64,000 bases of DNA from Roseomonas sp. (GCA_020249925.1 JADCER010000009.1:62001-126000), one strand, 5' to 3'; counted from the first letter of the stretch, positions 37,622 through 48,546 are shown. The notes: a model not told the origin generated them from the sequence alone. Made by a program: numbers and translations.

Positions 37622-39208
37622 CTAGAAGCTTAGTGGCGTCGCCCGCACAACCAAGGGCAGGCGCCGCACTTCCGCCAGCACCGCTTCGGGCATCGGGCCA
37701 TCCAGCCCGACCAGGCAGATCGCGTCGCCACCTGGTGCCGCGCGGCCCAGATGCAGCGTGCCGATATTGATGCCCGCTTCCGCCAGCGCCGTGCCAAAGC
37801 GCCCGATGAAGCCGGGCTTATCCTGATTGGTCACATAAAGCATATGCGGCGCGAAATCGGCCTCCACCGCAATGCCCTTGATCGCGACCAGGCGCGGCTT
37901 GTTTTCGGCAAGCAAAGTGCCCGCGATTGAACGCTGCCCCTGATGGGTGGTGACAGTGATGGTGAGCAGCGTCTGATATTCGCCCCGCCGTTCCATGATG
38001 GTTTCCGCCACGTCAATGCCGCGTTCCTTTGCCAGCACTGGCGCATTCACCATATTCACCGCGCCCATTTGCGGCGTCAGCACGCCAGCCAAAGCGGCTG
38101 CCGTCAGCGGGCGTCGGTTCAGCTCCGCAGCATGGCCTTCATATTCAATGCGGATCGCCTTGATCGCATCATCCTGCCCGGCGCTAAGCTGCCCCGCCAT
38201 GGAACCGAGCAAGCGCGCCAGTTCCATATAGGGTTTGAGGCGCGGCGCCTCTTCCGCGGTGACGCTTGGCATATTGATGGCGTTGGAAACCGCGCCGGTC
38301 AGCAGGAAATCCGACATTTGTTCGGCGACTTGCAGCGCCACATTTTCCTGCGCCTCATTCGTCGCCGCGCCAAGATGCGGGGTGCAGACAACATTCTCAA
38401 GCGCGAAAAGCGGGCTGTCGGTCGCGGGCTCGACCTCAAACACATCCAAGGCAGCGCCAGCCAGATGGCCGGATTGCAGTGCTTCGGCCAGCGCCACTTC
38501 ATCCACCAGGCCGCCGCGCGCGCAATTGATCAGCCGTGCGCCCTTCTTCATGCGCGCGATATTCTCGCGCGAGAGGATATTGCGCGTCTGTTCTGTCATG
38601 GGCGCATGCAGCGTGATGAAATCGGCACGCGCCAGCAATTCGGGCAGTTCCACCTTCTCCACACCAATTTCCACGGCGCGTTTTTCGGAAAGGAAAGGAT
38701 CGAAGGCAATCACCTTCATCTTCAGCCCATTGGCGCGATCAGCGACAATGCCGCCGATATTGCCGCAGCCGATCAGGCCAAGGGTTTTCGCAAAAAGCTC
38801 CACCCCCATGAAGCGGTTCTTTTCCCATTTGCCCGCCTTGGTGGAGGCCGAGGCTTCCGGCAACTGCCGCGCCAAGGCGAACATCATCGCCATGGCGTGC
38901 TCAGCCGTGGTGATGGCATTGCCGAAGGGCGTATTCATCACAACAACACCGCGCGCGGTGGCGCTGGTGACATCCACATTATCCACGCCGATGCCAGCGC
39001 GACCCACCACCTTCAGGCGCGGCGCGGCTTCCAGCACTTCCCGCGTCACCTTGGTGGCGGAGCGCACCGCAAGCCCATCATACTCGCCAATAATGGCGCG
39101 GAGTTCGGCGGGCGTCAGGCCGGTTTTAACATCGGCTTCAATGCCACGCTCACGAAAAATCGCGACCGCGGCGGGGCTGAGTTTGTCGGAGATCAGAACG
39201 CGCGCCAT
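37622..39208 (-). CDS. serA: D-3-phosphoglycerate dehydrogenase
   Basis: MARVLISDKLSPAAVAIF..VVGRAGIGVDNVDV, GLIGCGNIGGIVADRA, C-terminal ACT domain; start at 39208. Confidence 0.96.
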   Translation of the reverse strand: MARVLISDKLSPAAVAIFRERGIEADVKTGLTPAELRAIIGEYDGLAVRSATKVTREVLEAAPRLKVVGRAGIGVDNVDVTSATARGVVVMNTPFGNAITTAEHAMAMMFALARQLPEASASTKAGKWEKNRFMGVELFAKTLGLIGCGNIGGIVADRANGLKMKVIAFDPFLSEKRAVEIGVEKVELPELLARADFITLHAPMTEQTRNILSRENIARMKKGARLINCARGGLVDEVALAEALQSGHLAGAALDVFEVEPATDSPLFALENVVCTPHLGAATNEAQENVALQVAEQMSDFLLTGAVSNAINMPSVTAEEAPRLKPYMELARLLGSMAGQLSAGQDDAIKAIRIEYEGHAAELNRRPLTAAALAGVLTPQMGAVNMVNAPVLAKERGIDVAETIMERRGEYQTLLTITVTTHQGQRSIAGTLLAENKPRLVAIKGIAVEADFAPHMLYVTNQDKPGFIGRFGTALAEAGINIGTLHLGRAAPGGDAICLVGLDGPMPEAVLAEVRRLPLVVRATPLSF

Positions 39209-39213
39209 GAGCC

Positions 39214-40386
39214 TCAGGCCCCCGCCATTTCGGCTTGCACGGAGGCCAGCGCCCAATCCAACCACGGCAGCAGCGCCTTGATGTCAGCGGTTTCCACCGT
39301 GGCACCACCCCAGATGCGCAGGCCCGGCGGTGCATCGCGATAGGCGCCCGCATCAAGCGCGACACCTTCCGCCTCAAGCAGGGAGGCAATCTTCTTCGCC
39401 GCCGCGGCCTGGACATCAGGCGCCAAGGCCGTGAACCAGGGCGTGGTGATGGTCAGGCAGATGGAAGTGCAGGAACGCGTCGCCGCATCCTGCGCCAGAA
39501 AACCATAACCACTGCCAGCCGCGACCCAGTCCGCAATCGCGGCAAGATTGGCTTCGCTCCGCGCAATCAGCCCCTGCAACCCGCCAATGCTTTCCGCCCA
39601 ACGGAGCCCATCAAGCGCATCCTCCACACAGAGCATGGAAGGCGTATTGATGGTTTCGCCCTTGAAAATACCCTCGCTCAGCTTGCCGCCACTGGACAGG
39701 CGGAAAATCTTCGGCATTGGCCAGGGCGGCGAGTAGCTTTCCAACCGAGCCACCGCGCGGGGCGATAGCGCCAACATGCCATGCGCCGCTTCCCCGCCCA
39801 GCACCTTCTGCCAGGACCAGGTCACCACATCGAGTTTCGCCCACGGCAAATCCATCGCGAAGGCCGCGCTGGTTGCATCACAAATTGCAAGCCCTTCGCG
39901 ATCGGCGCTGATGAAATCCGCATTCTTCAGGCGCACGCCGCTGGTCGTGCCATTCCAGACAAAAACCACATCGCGCTTGGGATCAACCGCGCCAAGATCA
40001 GGTAGCTTGCCGTAGGGCGCATCAAGCACGCGCGCATCGGCCAGCTTCAATTGCTTCAGGATATCGGTCGCCCAATCCTTCGAGAAGGATTCCCACACCA
40101 GCACATCCACCCCGCGCGCGCCGAGCATGGACCACATCGCCATTTCCACCGCGCCCGTATCAGACGCCGGCACAATGCCAAGCCGCCAATCGGCCGGCAT
40201 GCCCAGGATAGATTTGGAAAGCGTAATCACCTCGGCCAGCTTCGCCTTGGGTGTCGCGGCGCGGTGGCTGCGGCCGAGCAGCGCGCCTTCCAAAGCGGCC
40301 AATGTCCAGCCAGGCCGCTTGGCGCAAGGACCAGAGGAAAAACGAGGATTGGCCGGGCGAATCCCCGGCTTGGTGGCTGCTGCCAT
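39214..40386 (-). CDS. serC: Phosphoserine aminotransferase
   Basis: [70 protein letters not shown]; adjacent to serA. Confidence 0.95.
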   Translation of the reverse strand: MAAATKPGIRPANPRFSSGPCAKRPGWTLAALEGALLGRSHRAATPKAKLAEVITLSKSILGMPADWRLGIVPASDTGAVEMAMWSMLGARGVDVLVWESFSKDWATDILKQLKLADARVLDAPYGKLPDLGAVDPKRDVVFVWNGTTSGVRLKNADFISADREGLAICDATSAAFAMDLPWAKLDVVTWSWQKVLGGEAAHGMLALSPRAVARLESYSPPWPMPKIFRLSSGGKLSEGIFKGETINTPSMLCVEDALDGLRWAESIGGLQGLIARSEANLAAIADWVAAGSGYGFLAQDAATRSCTSICLTITTPWFTALAPDVQAAAAKKIASLLEAEGVALDAGAYRDAPPGLRIWGGATVETADIKALLPWLDWALASVQAEMAGA

Positions 40387-40413
40387 GATGCGGCTCCCTT
40401 CCAGAAGCGGATG

Positions 40414-40431
40414 CGCCCCGGTGGGGGGGCG
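40414..40431 (-). terminator. GC hairpin between the AsmA-like gene and serC
   Basis: CGCCCC-GGTGGG-GGGGCG; intergenic. Orientation relative to function is uncertain. Confidence 0.35.
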
Positions 40432-40512
40432 TGGCCCGCACCCTGGTTACGCCTGGGAAGGGGGCTGATCAAGCGGGAATGCGTGGAGCGGTGAATAACG
40501 CCCTAACCGCCC

Positions 40513-43500
40513 TTACTGCCGCGGCGCCTGGCCTGCCGGTTCCTGGCCAATTCCGAATATGCCGCGCAGGAAACCCGGTGTCAGCGCCGCCAAGGGGTTG
40601 ATGGAGGTTTGCGGATCATTGAGCGGCCCACGCATGCGATAAGAAACGGCGAATAGCCCCCCGCCTTCTTCCGGGCTGAAGAGCCGCCCAAAAATTGGAA
40701 TACGCCCGAGCAGCGTGTTGAAAATATAGGCCGGCACGATGGTGCCTTCCATGTCCATGCTATCGCGCACGCGATCAATGCGCCCCTTGGCCGTAAGCCC
40801 AAGTGAGGATGAAAAGGCCCGCGCATCCTGCAAGATCAGCGCCTCCGGGCTTAGGCTGAAGGGGATGGTGGCGCGTGTGAAATTCAACCCGGGGCCGCTC
40901 AGCGCATCCACCAGGCCATAAAGCGTCATGGCCTGCAGCAGCTTGCCAAGCCCCGGCGCATCACGCACCGCGAAATCCTCCAGCACCGCATCGCCAGAAA
41001 GTGTCGCGCCGGGGCGTGTATTCTCGTATTTGCCCGTCACGGTCAGTTTGCCGCCCTGGATGGTTTTCAGCACGTCAAAGGCGCGCAGCAATTCGCCGCC
41101 ATTATCGCTGGTCAGGTTGAAGGCACGGCGCTGGCCTTCCGGCGTGATGGTCAAGGCGAAGCTGCCGCGTTCTGGCAGGCGCGCGCTGATATTGGCCTGC
41201 TGCGTGACACCTAGCGCATTGACCCTAAGCGCGGCTTCCAGCCCTGCAATCTCCTTCCCGTGGGGCAGCAGCACACGATCGAAACGCGCCTCAATCCGCG
41301 CCGCAGCGCCGTCTTCGGCGGGCTTGTCGGGCGCCATATGGGCGCCGAGCGCCGGCGCCATATCCAAGACCGAACCCCGCAGATTGATCACCCATTGCCC
41401 GCCGCCGCGGGTCGCTGGCGGACGCAGCTCACCAGTGAAACGGGATCGCCCCAGGCTCACACTCGTCAAATCGATGCGTTGCGGGATGTTTTGGCGCAGC
41501 TCACTCGCGCGGCCGCGAATGAGTGAATCAGGTGTTTCAACGCGGAAGCTTTCAATCAGCGTCACCTGACCGCCCTGCATCAGCACCATCGCCTCTGCAC
41601 TGCCGGCGACCCCCGGCGGCTTGGACCAGGCCAGGGGGTCAAGGCTGAGGGTCGCGGCGCGCAAATCCGCCCGCACGGCAAGCCTGGATTGCCCATTGCG
41701 GCGCGTTTCATTGCGCAGATCAATCTGCACTGGCCCTTCAAGTAGCGGCTGGCCATCCAGGCCAAGTGCCGCCAATTGTTTGGCATCAGCGCGGGCGGAA
41801 ATGATTTCGCGTGAGACGATATCGCCCCCCGCGCCGGATCGAAAATCGGTTTCTTGCCGGATGCGCGCTTCAATATCGCCAAGCACGCCGGTACCGGTGG
41901 CGGTCAGCCCGGCATTGCGCAGGGAAACGCTTGCCACGCCGCGTTCCAAATCGCGGTCGAAGGCAATGCGCGGAATGCGCAGATCGCGCACTTCAAGCTC
42001 TGCCTGGATATCAATCTGTTCGATATCCAAAGCCTTGATCAGCGGAAAGCTCAGTTTCAGGGTCGCCGAATCAAGCGTACCGGTCGGGTCATTGATCGGC
42101 GGCGGGCGCCTTTCGAAAATCTTCAGTCGAGGATGGCGCACAATACTCCACGCCTCCGCCAAGGGGCCGCGCAGCTTGGCTTCGATCCGCGCTGTCTCGG
42201 GACTGGTCGCGAAGCTGATCGAAACCGTGGCGCCATCCGTGACAATACTGCTTTCCGCCTGCTGCCCACTGGCAATCTTGATATCAATGCCATCCAGGGC
42301 AAAGCGCGCTTCGGCCACCGCGTTCTGAAAGGGCGGGATGGGGCGTAGCCAATGCACCGTGGCGCCCTCTGCCCGCGCGATCCCGCTGAGTGCGGTGATT
42401 TCCGCACCATTGCCATCCGCCCCGATCCGCGCCGCAAGCCGCCACTGGCCCTCTCGCAGCATGCCCGCTGTCAGGTTTTCGGCGAGCCATTCGCGTTGCT
42501 TGGGTGCGATGCTCGGCGGCCAATAATGTGCCAGATCGGCAATATCCAGGCCGCGCAGATTTACCTCGGCTTCCGTCTGCCAGGTGCCATCCCGCAAGCG
42601 GGCCTCGCCGCTGGCGCGGATGCTGGGCGGCGGGGCAGCGCCCGGGCGCGGCGATGGCTGCGGCGCGAAGGCCAGGCGTTCCACGCGCACCACATCCTCA
42701 GCCATGGTCGCATCCAGCAACAGGGAAGCGAAGGGCAAATCCCCGCGATCATTGGGCAAATGCAGCATGCCTGCCCCGGTGCGCAGCCGGCCCATCAACA
42801 AATCCGGCCGCGGCGCGCCGGCGAAGCGCGCGATCAGGGTGATTTCCGCCTCCGCATCCAGCGCGGCCAGGGGCGCCAATTCCGCACTCGCCTTCGCCAG
42901 TACCGCCGGGCGGATGCCGCGCGCGGAGAGCGAAGCCTCCCCCCGCCAAAGCCCACGGTCCAGATTGCCCGCGATGGTCACGGGAATGCGCTGCTCGGGC
43001 AGATCAAGCAGCGCCTGTCCCGTGAGTTCAAGCCCACCCGCCGCGCGGCGTTGCAGCACAAGGGATGCAAGATTGGCGCGCGCCACCCGCCCTGATGCCT
43101 CATCGGTCAAGGCCAGGCTGGTATCCAAAAGCGCGATGCGCCGGATCGCCGAAAGCGCCGTTTCCTCATTTGGGGGCGCCAGCCAGGCGGTGATGATGTC
43201 GGCAAGCCCATCAAACTCGGCCGCTTGTGTCGCGCTGGCTTCGGCTTTGGGGGGCGCAAGCCCGAGGGAGAGCGCCCCCGCCCTATCCCGATTCGCAAGC
43301 AGGCTGAGCCCGCGCAATTCCAACCCGCGCAATGCAATATGCCCGCGCAGCAGGCTGCCCGCCGAAAGTGATGCATCCACCTGCGGCAGCACGGCAATCA
43401 GCCCATTTTCCGTGTCCGAAAGCCGGATATCGGCAAAGCGCACGGCAATCGGTGAACGATGCCCTTCCCGCCAGCCCGCCCAGGAAATCTCTGCCGAGGC

Positions 43501-43698
43501 AATCTCAACGCTCTGCCCGGTAAGGGCCTGATTGGCGATGCTTTGCGCCTCACGCGCCAGCCAGGGCAGGCTGAGCGGGCCCTGTTCCAGCCGCCAGACA
43601 ATGCCGCCAAGCGCAAGCCCGGCCAGCAACGCCAGGGTCAGGCAGACCCTGGCGAGCAGTTTCAGCCCCCGCCCCGCTTGACCTGCGACCCGCCTCAC
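40513..43698 (-). CDS. AsmA-like / DUF3971 (YhdP-like) envelope protein
   Basis: Single N-terminal TM (LTLALLAGLALGGIVW), long beta-rich repeats, GRIDRVRDSMDMEGTIVPAYIFNTLLGRIPIFGRLFSPEEGGGLFAVSYRMRGPLNDP; GTG at 43698 is the likely start rather than 44013. Confidence 0.85.
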   Translation of the reverse strand: MRRVAGQAGRGLKLLARVCLTLALLAGLALGGIVWRLEQGPLSLPWLAREAQSIANQALTGQSVEIASAEISWAGWREGHRSPIAVRFADIRLSDTENGLIAVLPQVDASLSAGSLLRGHIALRGLELRGLSLLANRDRAGALSLGLAPPKAEASATQAAEFDGLADIITAWLAPPNEETALSAIRRIALLDTSLALTDEASGRVARANLASLVLQRRAAGGLELTGQALLDLPEQRIPVTIAGNLDRGLWRGEASLSARGIRPAVLAKASAELAPLAALDAEAEITLIARFAGAPRPDLLMGRLRTGAGMLHLPNDRGDLPFASLLLDATMAEDVVRVERLAFAPQPSPRPGAAPPPSIRASGEARLRDGTWQTEAEVNLRGLDIADLAHYWPPSIAPKQREWLAENLTAGMLREGQWRLAARIGADGNGAEITALSGIARAEGATVHWLRPIPPFQNAVAEARFALDGIDIKIASGQQAESSIVTDGATVSISFATSPETARIEAKLRGPLAEAWSIVRHPRLKIFERRPPPINDPTGTLDSATLKLSFPLIKALDIEQIDIQAELEVRDLRIPRIAFDRDLERGVASVSLRNAGLTATGTGVLGDIEARIRQETDFRSGAGGDIVSREIISARADAKQLAALGLDGQPLLEGPVQIDLRNETRRNGQSRLAVRADLRAATLSLDPLAWSKPPGVAGSAEAMVLMQGGQVTLIESFRVETPDSLIRGRASELRQNIPQRIDLTSVSLGRSRFTGELRPPATRGGGQWVINLRGSVLDMAPALGAHMAPDKPAEDGAAARIEARFDRVLLPHGKEIAGLEAALRVNALGVTQQANISARLPERGSFALTITPEGQRRAFNLTSDNGGELLRAFDVLKTIQGGKLTVTGKYENTRPGATLSGDAVLEDFAVRDAPGLGKLLQAMTLYGLVDALSGPGLNFTRATIPFSLSPEALILQDARAFSSSLGLTAKGRIDRVRDSMDMEGTIVPAYIFNTLLGRIPIFGRLFSPEEGGGLFAVSYRMRGPLNDPQTSINPLAALTPGFLRGIFGIGQEPAGQAPRQ

Positions 43699-43715
43699 TC
43701 TTTCCCTAGGCTCCC

Positions 43716-46697
43716 ATGACCCTTGCCCCAGCAGCTTTCCCCCTGCCCCGCGGATTCGACAAGGCCGCCGCAGCCCTCGCCCAGGCGCATTTCGCCGATA
43801 AGGGGGATGCGGAACGGCGCTTTGCCGAAGGCGCTGAGGGCGCGGCGATATTGGAAGCGCTGGGCGGTCATAGCCCCTATTTAGCCGATTTGGCGGTGCG
43901 GGAGTCACCCACCCTGCTTTTGATGGCCGAACGAGGCCCGGATGAGGCTTTTGCCCGCGCCATAGACCCGCTGCTGCGCCTTGACCCCGCCACACCGCGC
44001 CCGGCCTTGGCAACGCTGCTCCGCCAGGCCAAGCGACAGGGCGCTTTGGTGGCGGGGCTTGCCGATATCCGCGGGCTTTGGGGGTTGGATCGCGTCACCG
44101 GCGCTTTATCCGAATTGGCGGAACTCAGCATAGATACCGCCTGCGCCCATTTGCTGCGCGATGCCGCGGCGCGGGGCGATTTGCGCCATACCGGTGGCAG
44201 CCGGACGGATGCGAAATCCATCGGGCGGCAATCGGGCCTGGTCATTCTGGGCATGGGCAAGCTAGGCGCGCGGGAACTGAATTACTCATCCGATGTTGAT
44301 TTGATGGTGCTTTACGATCCAGCCGCTGTGCAGGACCCGGATCGCGCCCAGGCGATTTATGTCCGCATCGCGCGCGACCTGGTGCGGCTGATGGAAGAAC
44401 GCACCGCCGATGGCTATGTGTTTCGCACCGATTTGCGCCTGCGGCCTGATCCAGCGGCGACGCCGCTCGCGGTCTCCATCCCCGCTGCCATCGCCTATTA
44501 TGAAAGCATGGGTCAGAATTGGGAACGCGCTGCCATGATCAAGGCGCGGCCTGTCGCGGCAGATCGTGCGGCGGGGGATGCATTCCTGCGCGAAATCCGG
44601 CCCTTTGTCTGGCGCCGTTATCTGGATTTCGCGGCGGTCGCGGATATCCATTCCATCAAGCGGCAAATCCACGCCCATAAGGGGGCGAAGGGCGCGCATG
44701 ATACGGTGCAATTGGCCGGGCATGATGTGAAGCTTGGCCGCGGCGGCATTCGCGAAATCGAATTCACCGTGCAGGTGCTGCAATTGATCTGGGGCGGGCG
44801 TGATCCCGCCTTGCGCGACCCGACCACGCTGGGCGGGCTTTCCGCCCTTGCTGGCGCGGGCAAGATCGAACGGCGCGCCGCTGCTGATCTGGCCGATGCC
44901 TATGGTTTCCTGCGCCGGCTTGAACACCGGCTGCAAATGGTGGCGGATCGGCAGACGCATCGCCTGCCAGAAGATGAGGAAGGGATTGCGCGCATCGCCT
45001 CCTTCCTCGGCTACGCGGATACGGCCGGTTTTGCCGAAGATTTCGCCTATCATTTGCGCCGTGTGGAACAGCATTACGGGCGCATGTTTGAAGCGGAACC
45101 GACGCTCGCCGCCGATACGGTGCAGGGTGATTTGGTTTTTACCGGTGTGGAGGATGATCCCGCCACCATCGCAACCCTGCGCGCCATGGGCTACGCCAAT
45201 CCGGGCAGCATCGCCGCCACGGTGCGCGGCTGGCATCACGGCCATGCGCGCGCCATTCGCAGCGAACGCGCGCGCGAATTGCTGACCGCGCTGATGCCAA
45301 GCCTGCTCGCGGCTTTCGGCAAGCAGCGTGATCCGGATGCGGCGCTGATGCGCCTGGATGCGCTATTTGGCCGGCTGACGACGGGCGTGCAGGTCTTGAG
45401 CCTGTTGCATCGCAACCCGCCCATGCTGGACCGTCTTGCCGGCATTCTGGGCGCCGCGCCGCAATTGGCCGATCATTTGGCGCATCACACCGCAGCGCTG
45501 GAAGGGCTGCTGGTGGGGGCGGGTGGCGGCATTGGCAGCGCGGCTTCCGCCTTGCCCGCACTGGTCAAGGAAGCGCGCTATTTCGAAGAAGCCATGGAGG
45601 CTTCACGACGCCTGGTACAAGAAGGCAAATTCGATATTGATGCCGCGACGCTTGAAGGCGCCATAGACCCCGATGCAGCGGGGGAGGCGCGCAGCGCACT
45701 CGCGGATGCCGCCATTGCAGCGCTGCTGCCGCACGTGACCGCGGAATTCGCCGCGCGGCATGGCGTGGTGAAGGGCGGGCAGCTTGCGGTGGTGGCGCTT
45801 GGCAAGCTTGGTGGGCGGGAAATGCTGCCCGGATCCGATCTTGATCTGATCCTGGTTTATGATCACGCCACCGAAGCTGAAGCCAGCGAAGCCAAGGCCA
45901 AGCGTGGCGCGCCACCGATCCGCCCCTTGCCGACGAGTCAATATTTCACGCGTCTGGCGCATCAAATGGTTGGCGCCATTACCGCGCCCGGCGCTGAAGG
46001 CAAGTTGTATGAGGTGGATATGCGCCTCAGGCCTTCGGGATCGAAGGGGCCGGTCGCGGTCTCGCTCGGGGCATTTCAGCGCTACCAGGCAGAAGATGCC
46101 TGGAGCTGGGAACGCATGGCGCTGACGCGCGCGCGCGTGGTAGCCGGGCCACCCGCACTATCAAGGCGCATTGCTGCGGCCATCCGCGCTGCCTTGTCCA
46201 ACCCCGAAAAGGCCAAGACCGCCATTGCCGATGCGCTGGCCATGCGCCAGCGCATGCTGCGCGAATTGCCCGCCGCTGGGCCATGGGATGTGAAGCTGAG
46301 CCCCGGCGGGTTGGTGGAGGTGGAATTCATCGCCCAGGCGCTGCAATTGCACCACGCGCCGCGTCACCCGGAAGCGCTGGCGACCACCACGCGCATCGCC
46401 ATCGCCAATCTGGCCAAGATCGGCGCGCTAGGCAGCGCTGAGGCCGAAGGGCTGATTGCCGCCGAACGGCTCTGGCGCGGTATCAGCGGCATTCTGCGCC
46501 TGACCCTTGGCCCCTGGCGGGAGGAAACCCTGCCAGAACCCGCTGCCTCTGCCGTGCTGCGCGTCGCGGGCCCGCTTTGCGCCACACCGCCCGTTGACCT
46601 TCCGGGCCTGCGCGCACAGATGGAAGCCAGCGCTGCCTTGGTGCGCAAGGTTTTCGAAGCCCGGCTTGGCCGGCTGGATCAGGGGAATCAATCATGA
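43716..46697 (+). CDS. glnE: Bifunctional glutamine-synthetase adenylyltransferase/deadenylyltransferase
   Basis: Two nucleotidyltransferase motifs NYSSDVDLMVLYD and GSDLDLILVYD; GRGGIREIEFTVQVLQLIWGGRDP. Confidence 0.96.
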   Translation: MTLAPAAFPLPRGFDKAAAALAQAHFADKGDAERRFAEGAEGAAILEALGGHSPYLADLAVRESPTLLLMAERGPDEAFARAIDPLLRLDPATPRPALATLLRQAKRQGALVAGLADIRGLWGLDRVTGALSELAELSIDTACAHLLRDAAARGDLRHTGGSRTDAKSIGRQSGLVILGMGKLGARELNYSSDVDLMVLYDPAAVQDPDRAQAIYVRIARDLVRLMEERTADGYVFRTDLRLRPDPAATPLAVSIPAAIAYYESMGQNWERAAMIKARPVAADRAAGDAFLREIRPFVWRRYLDFAAVADIHSIKRQIHAHKGAKGAHDTVQLAGHDVKLGRGGIREIEFTVQVLQLIWGGRDPALRDPTTLGGLSALAGAGKIERRAAADLADAYGFLRRLEHRLQMVADRQTHRLPEDEEGIARIASFLGYADTAGFAEDFAYHLRRVEQHYGRMFEAEPTLAADTVQGDLVFTGVEDDPATIATLRAMGYANPGSIAATVRGWHHGHARAIRSERARELLTALMPSLLAAFGKQRDPDAALMRLDALFGRLTTGVQVLSLLHRNPPMLDRLAGILGAAPQLADHLAHHTAALEGLLVGAGGGIGSAASALPALVKEARYFEEAMEASRRLVQEGKFDIDAATLEGAIDPDAAGEARSALADAAIAALLPHVTAEFAARHGVVKGGQLAVVALGKLGGREMLPGSDLDLILVYDHATEAEASEAKAKRGAPPIRPLPTSQYFTRLAHQMVGAITAPGAEGKLYEVDMRLRPSGSKGPVAVSLGAFQRYQAEDAWSWERMALTRARVVAGPPALSRRIAAAIRAALSNPEKAKTAIADALAMRQRMLRELPAAGPWDVKLSPGGLVEVEFIAQALQLHHAPRHPEALATTTRIAIANLAKIGALGSAEAEGLIAAERLWRGISGILRLTLGPWREETLPEPAASAVLRVAGPLCATPPVDLPGLRAQMEASAALVRKVFEARLGRLDQGNQS

Positions 46698-47164
46698 GCG
46701 AATTGGCCGAAGGCAAAAAGGCTCCCGCCTTCAAAATGGCGGCGAGCGGCGGGCGGGAAGTCTCCTCAGCCAGCCTGAAGGGCAAGCCCTATTTGCTGTA
46801 TTTCTATCCCAAGGCGGATACGCCCGGCTGCACCAAGCAGGCTTGCGGCGTGCAGGAAGCGCTGCCCCAGCTTGGCAAGCTTGGCCTGACGGTGATTGGC
46901 GTTTCGCCCGATGCCATGCCGCCGATTGAAAAATTCGCCAAGAAATACGGGCTGGAATTTCCGCTGGCGTCAGACCCGGAACATAAGACGGCCGAGGCCT
47001 ATGGCGTGTGGGTAGAAAAATCCATGTATGGCAAGAAATACATGGGCATGGAGCGATCCAGTTTTCTGGTCGGCGCCGATGGCAAGATCGCGAAAATCTG
47101 GCGCAAGGTGAAGCCGGAAGCCCATGCGGCGGAAGTGCTGGCTGCAGCCAAGGCGCTTGGGTAA
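46694..47164 (+). CDS. bcp: Peroxiredoxin (BCP/AhpC-TSA type)
   Basis: YLLYFYPKADTPGCTKQACGVQEALPQL; ATGA overlap with glnE. Confidence 0.92.
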   Translation: MSELAEGKKAPAFKMAASGGREVSSASLKGKPYLLYFYPKADTPGCTKQACGVQEALPQLGKLGLTVIGVSPDAMPPIEKFAKKYGLEFPLASDPEHKTAEAYGVWVEKSMYGKKYMGMERSSFLVGADGKIAKIWRKVKPEAHAAEVLAAAKALG

Positions 47165-47165
47165 T

Positions 47166-47185
47166 CTGCCGGGGTTTTACGGCAG
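47166..47185. terminator. Possible bidirectional terminator between peroxiredoxin and hisE
   Basis: CTGCCG-GGGTTTTA-CGGCAG; overlaps the hisE stop at 47177. Confidence 0.4.
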
Positions 47186-47764
47186 CTTGCTGGTGCCGGC
47201 AGCGCGGATAATGCCCTCAGGCCGCGCAGCCTTCTCAGCGATGCCGCTAATGCCCTGGCGGCGCGCCAATTCGGCCCAGACTTCCGCGGGCCGGATTCCG
47301 GCATCCACCCAAACCACCATCAGGTGATAGAGCACATCGGCTGATTCCAACACCGTGGCAGCGCGATTGCCGATGGTGGCTTCAATGACGCATTCCACCG
47401 CTTCTTCGCCGAATTTCTGCGCAACCTTGGCGGTGCCGCGCGCAATCAGCCGCGCGGAATGCGAAGACGCGATGTCACCCGCAAGGCGCCGCTGTTCCAC
47501 GGTTTGCCAAAGCTGATCAAGGATCGTGGCATCAGCGCCCGTCGGTGAAACGCTGAGCGGTTCCAGCACCCGCGCTTCCACCTTTCGAATGCGCTTGGGG
47601 AGTTTGGCGCCTTTCACCTTGAGCCCGCCGGGCAGCGGCAGCGCTGCCTTCTTCTTCCCGGCCTTCGCAGCCTTCAGCTTGGCGCTTGGCTTTTTCTTCA
47701 CCTTGCCGGCAGGCTTGATCTTATTCGCCGCCTTCACCTTGGCGGGCTTTGTGGCCTTGGCCAT
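47177..47764 (-). CDS. hisE: Phosphoribosyl-ATP diphosphatase with Lys/Ala/Pro-rich N-terminal extension
   Basis: C-terminal ATILDQLWQTVEQRR..ARLIARGTAKVAQKFGEEAVECVIEA..ESADVLYHLMVVWVDAGI is HisE; N-term [47 protein letters not shown]. Confidence 0.92.
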   Translation of the reverse strand: MAKATKPAKVKAANKIKPAGKVKKKPSAKLKAAKAGKKKAALPLPGGLKVKGAKLPKRIRKVEARVLEPLSVSPTGADATILDQLWQTVEQRRLAGDIASSHSARLIARGTAKVAQKFGEEAVECVIEATIGNRAATVLESADVLYHLMVVWVDAGIRPAEVWAELARRQGISGIAEKAARPEGIIRAAGTSKLP

Positions 47765-48546
47765 TACGCGGCCTCCTGACGATTCGGGACGGGGCGGATC
47801 GGCAAACCCGCTGCGGCAAGCGCGGCCTTGGCTTCGGCAATCCGAAGTACCCCGTAATGGAAAACACTGGCGGCGAGCAGGCCCGTGGCACCAGCGCGCG
47901 CGCCTTCGACAAAATGGCTTAATTCACCGACACCGCCGGATGCCACAATCGGCAGCCGCGTGGCGGCACGCACGGCTGCGGTCAATTCAAGATCAAAGCC
48001 CTGCTTGGTGCCATCGCGGTCCATTGAGGTCAGCAGAATTTCTCCTGCGCCAAGAGCCTCGACCCGCTTCGCCCAGGCAATGGCATCCATGCCCGTGCCG
48101 CGCCGCCCGCCATGGGTAAAAACCTCCCAACCACCGCCCACGTCACGCCGCCGCGCATCAATCGCGACCACGATGGCTTGGCTGCCAAAAGCCTCAGCCG
48201 CACGGCGCACCAGATCAGGATCGGCAACCGCGGCCGAATTGATGGAAACCTTGTCAGCACCCGCCAGCAAAAGGCGACGCGCATCATCAACGCTGCGCAC
48301 GCCGCCACCAACGGTCAGCGGAATGAAGACCTCGGCCGCCGTGCGGGAGACCACATCCAGGATCGTATCGCGGTTTTCGGCGGACGCCGTGATGTCAAGG
48401 AAGGTGATCTCATCGGCGCCTTCGCGATCATAATTGCGCGCCTGTTCCACCGGGTCCCCGGCATCGCGCAACTCCACGAAGTTCACGCCCTTCACGACGC
48501 GACCATCTTTCACATCCAGGCAGGGAATGACACGAAGGGCGAGCAC
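47764..48546 (-). CDS. hisF: Imidazole glycerol phosphate synthase cyclase subunit
   Basis: [49 protein letters not shown] start at 48546. Confidence 0.96.
   Translation of the reverse strand: MLALRVIPCLDVKDGRVVKGVNFVELRDAGDPVEQARNYDREGADEITFLDITASAENRDTILDVVSRTAAEVFIPLTVGGGVRSVDDARRLLLAGADKVSINSAAVADPDLVRRAAEAFGSQAIVVAIDARRRDVGGGWEVFTHGGRRGTGMDAIAWAKRVEALGAGEILLTSMDRDGTKQGFDLELTAAVRAATRLPIVASGGVGELSHFVEGARAGATGLLAASVFHYGVLRIAEAKAALAAAGLPIRPVPNRQEAA

Noticed and set aside
37943-39343. 466-aa plus-strand ORF opposite serA
   Set aside because: Antisense shadow ORF, no domain motifs, SerA unambiguous on the other strand.
43699-44013. N-terminal extension of the AsmA-like protein to 44013
   Set aside because: Would overlap the start of glnE by about 300 bp; extension is Arg/Pro-rich shadow sequence and the TM anchor begins just after GTG 43698.
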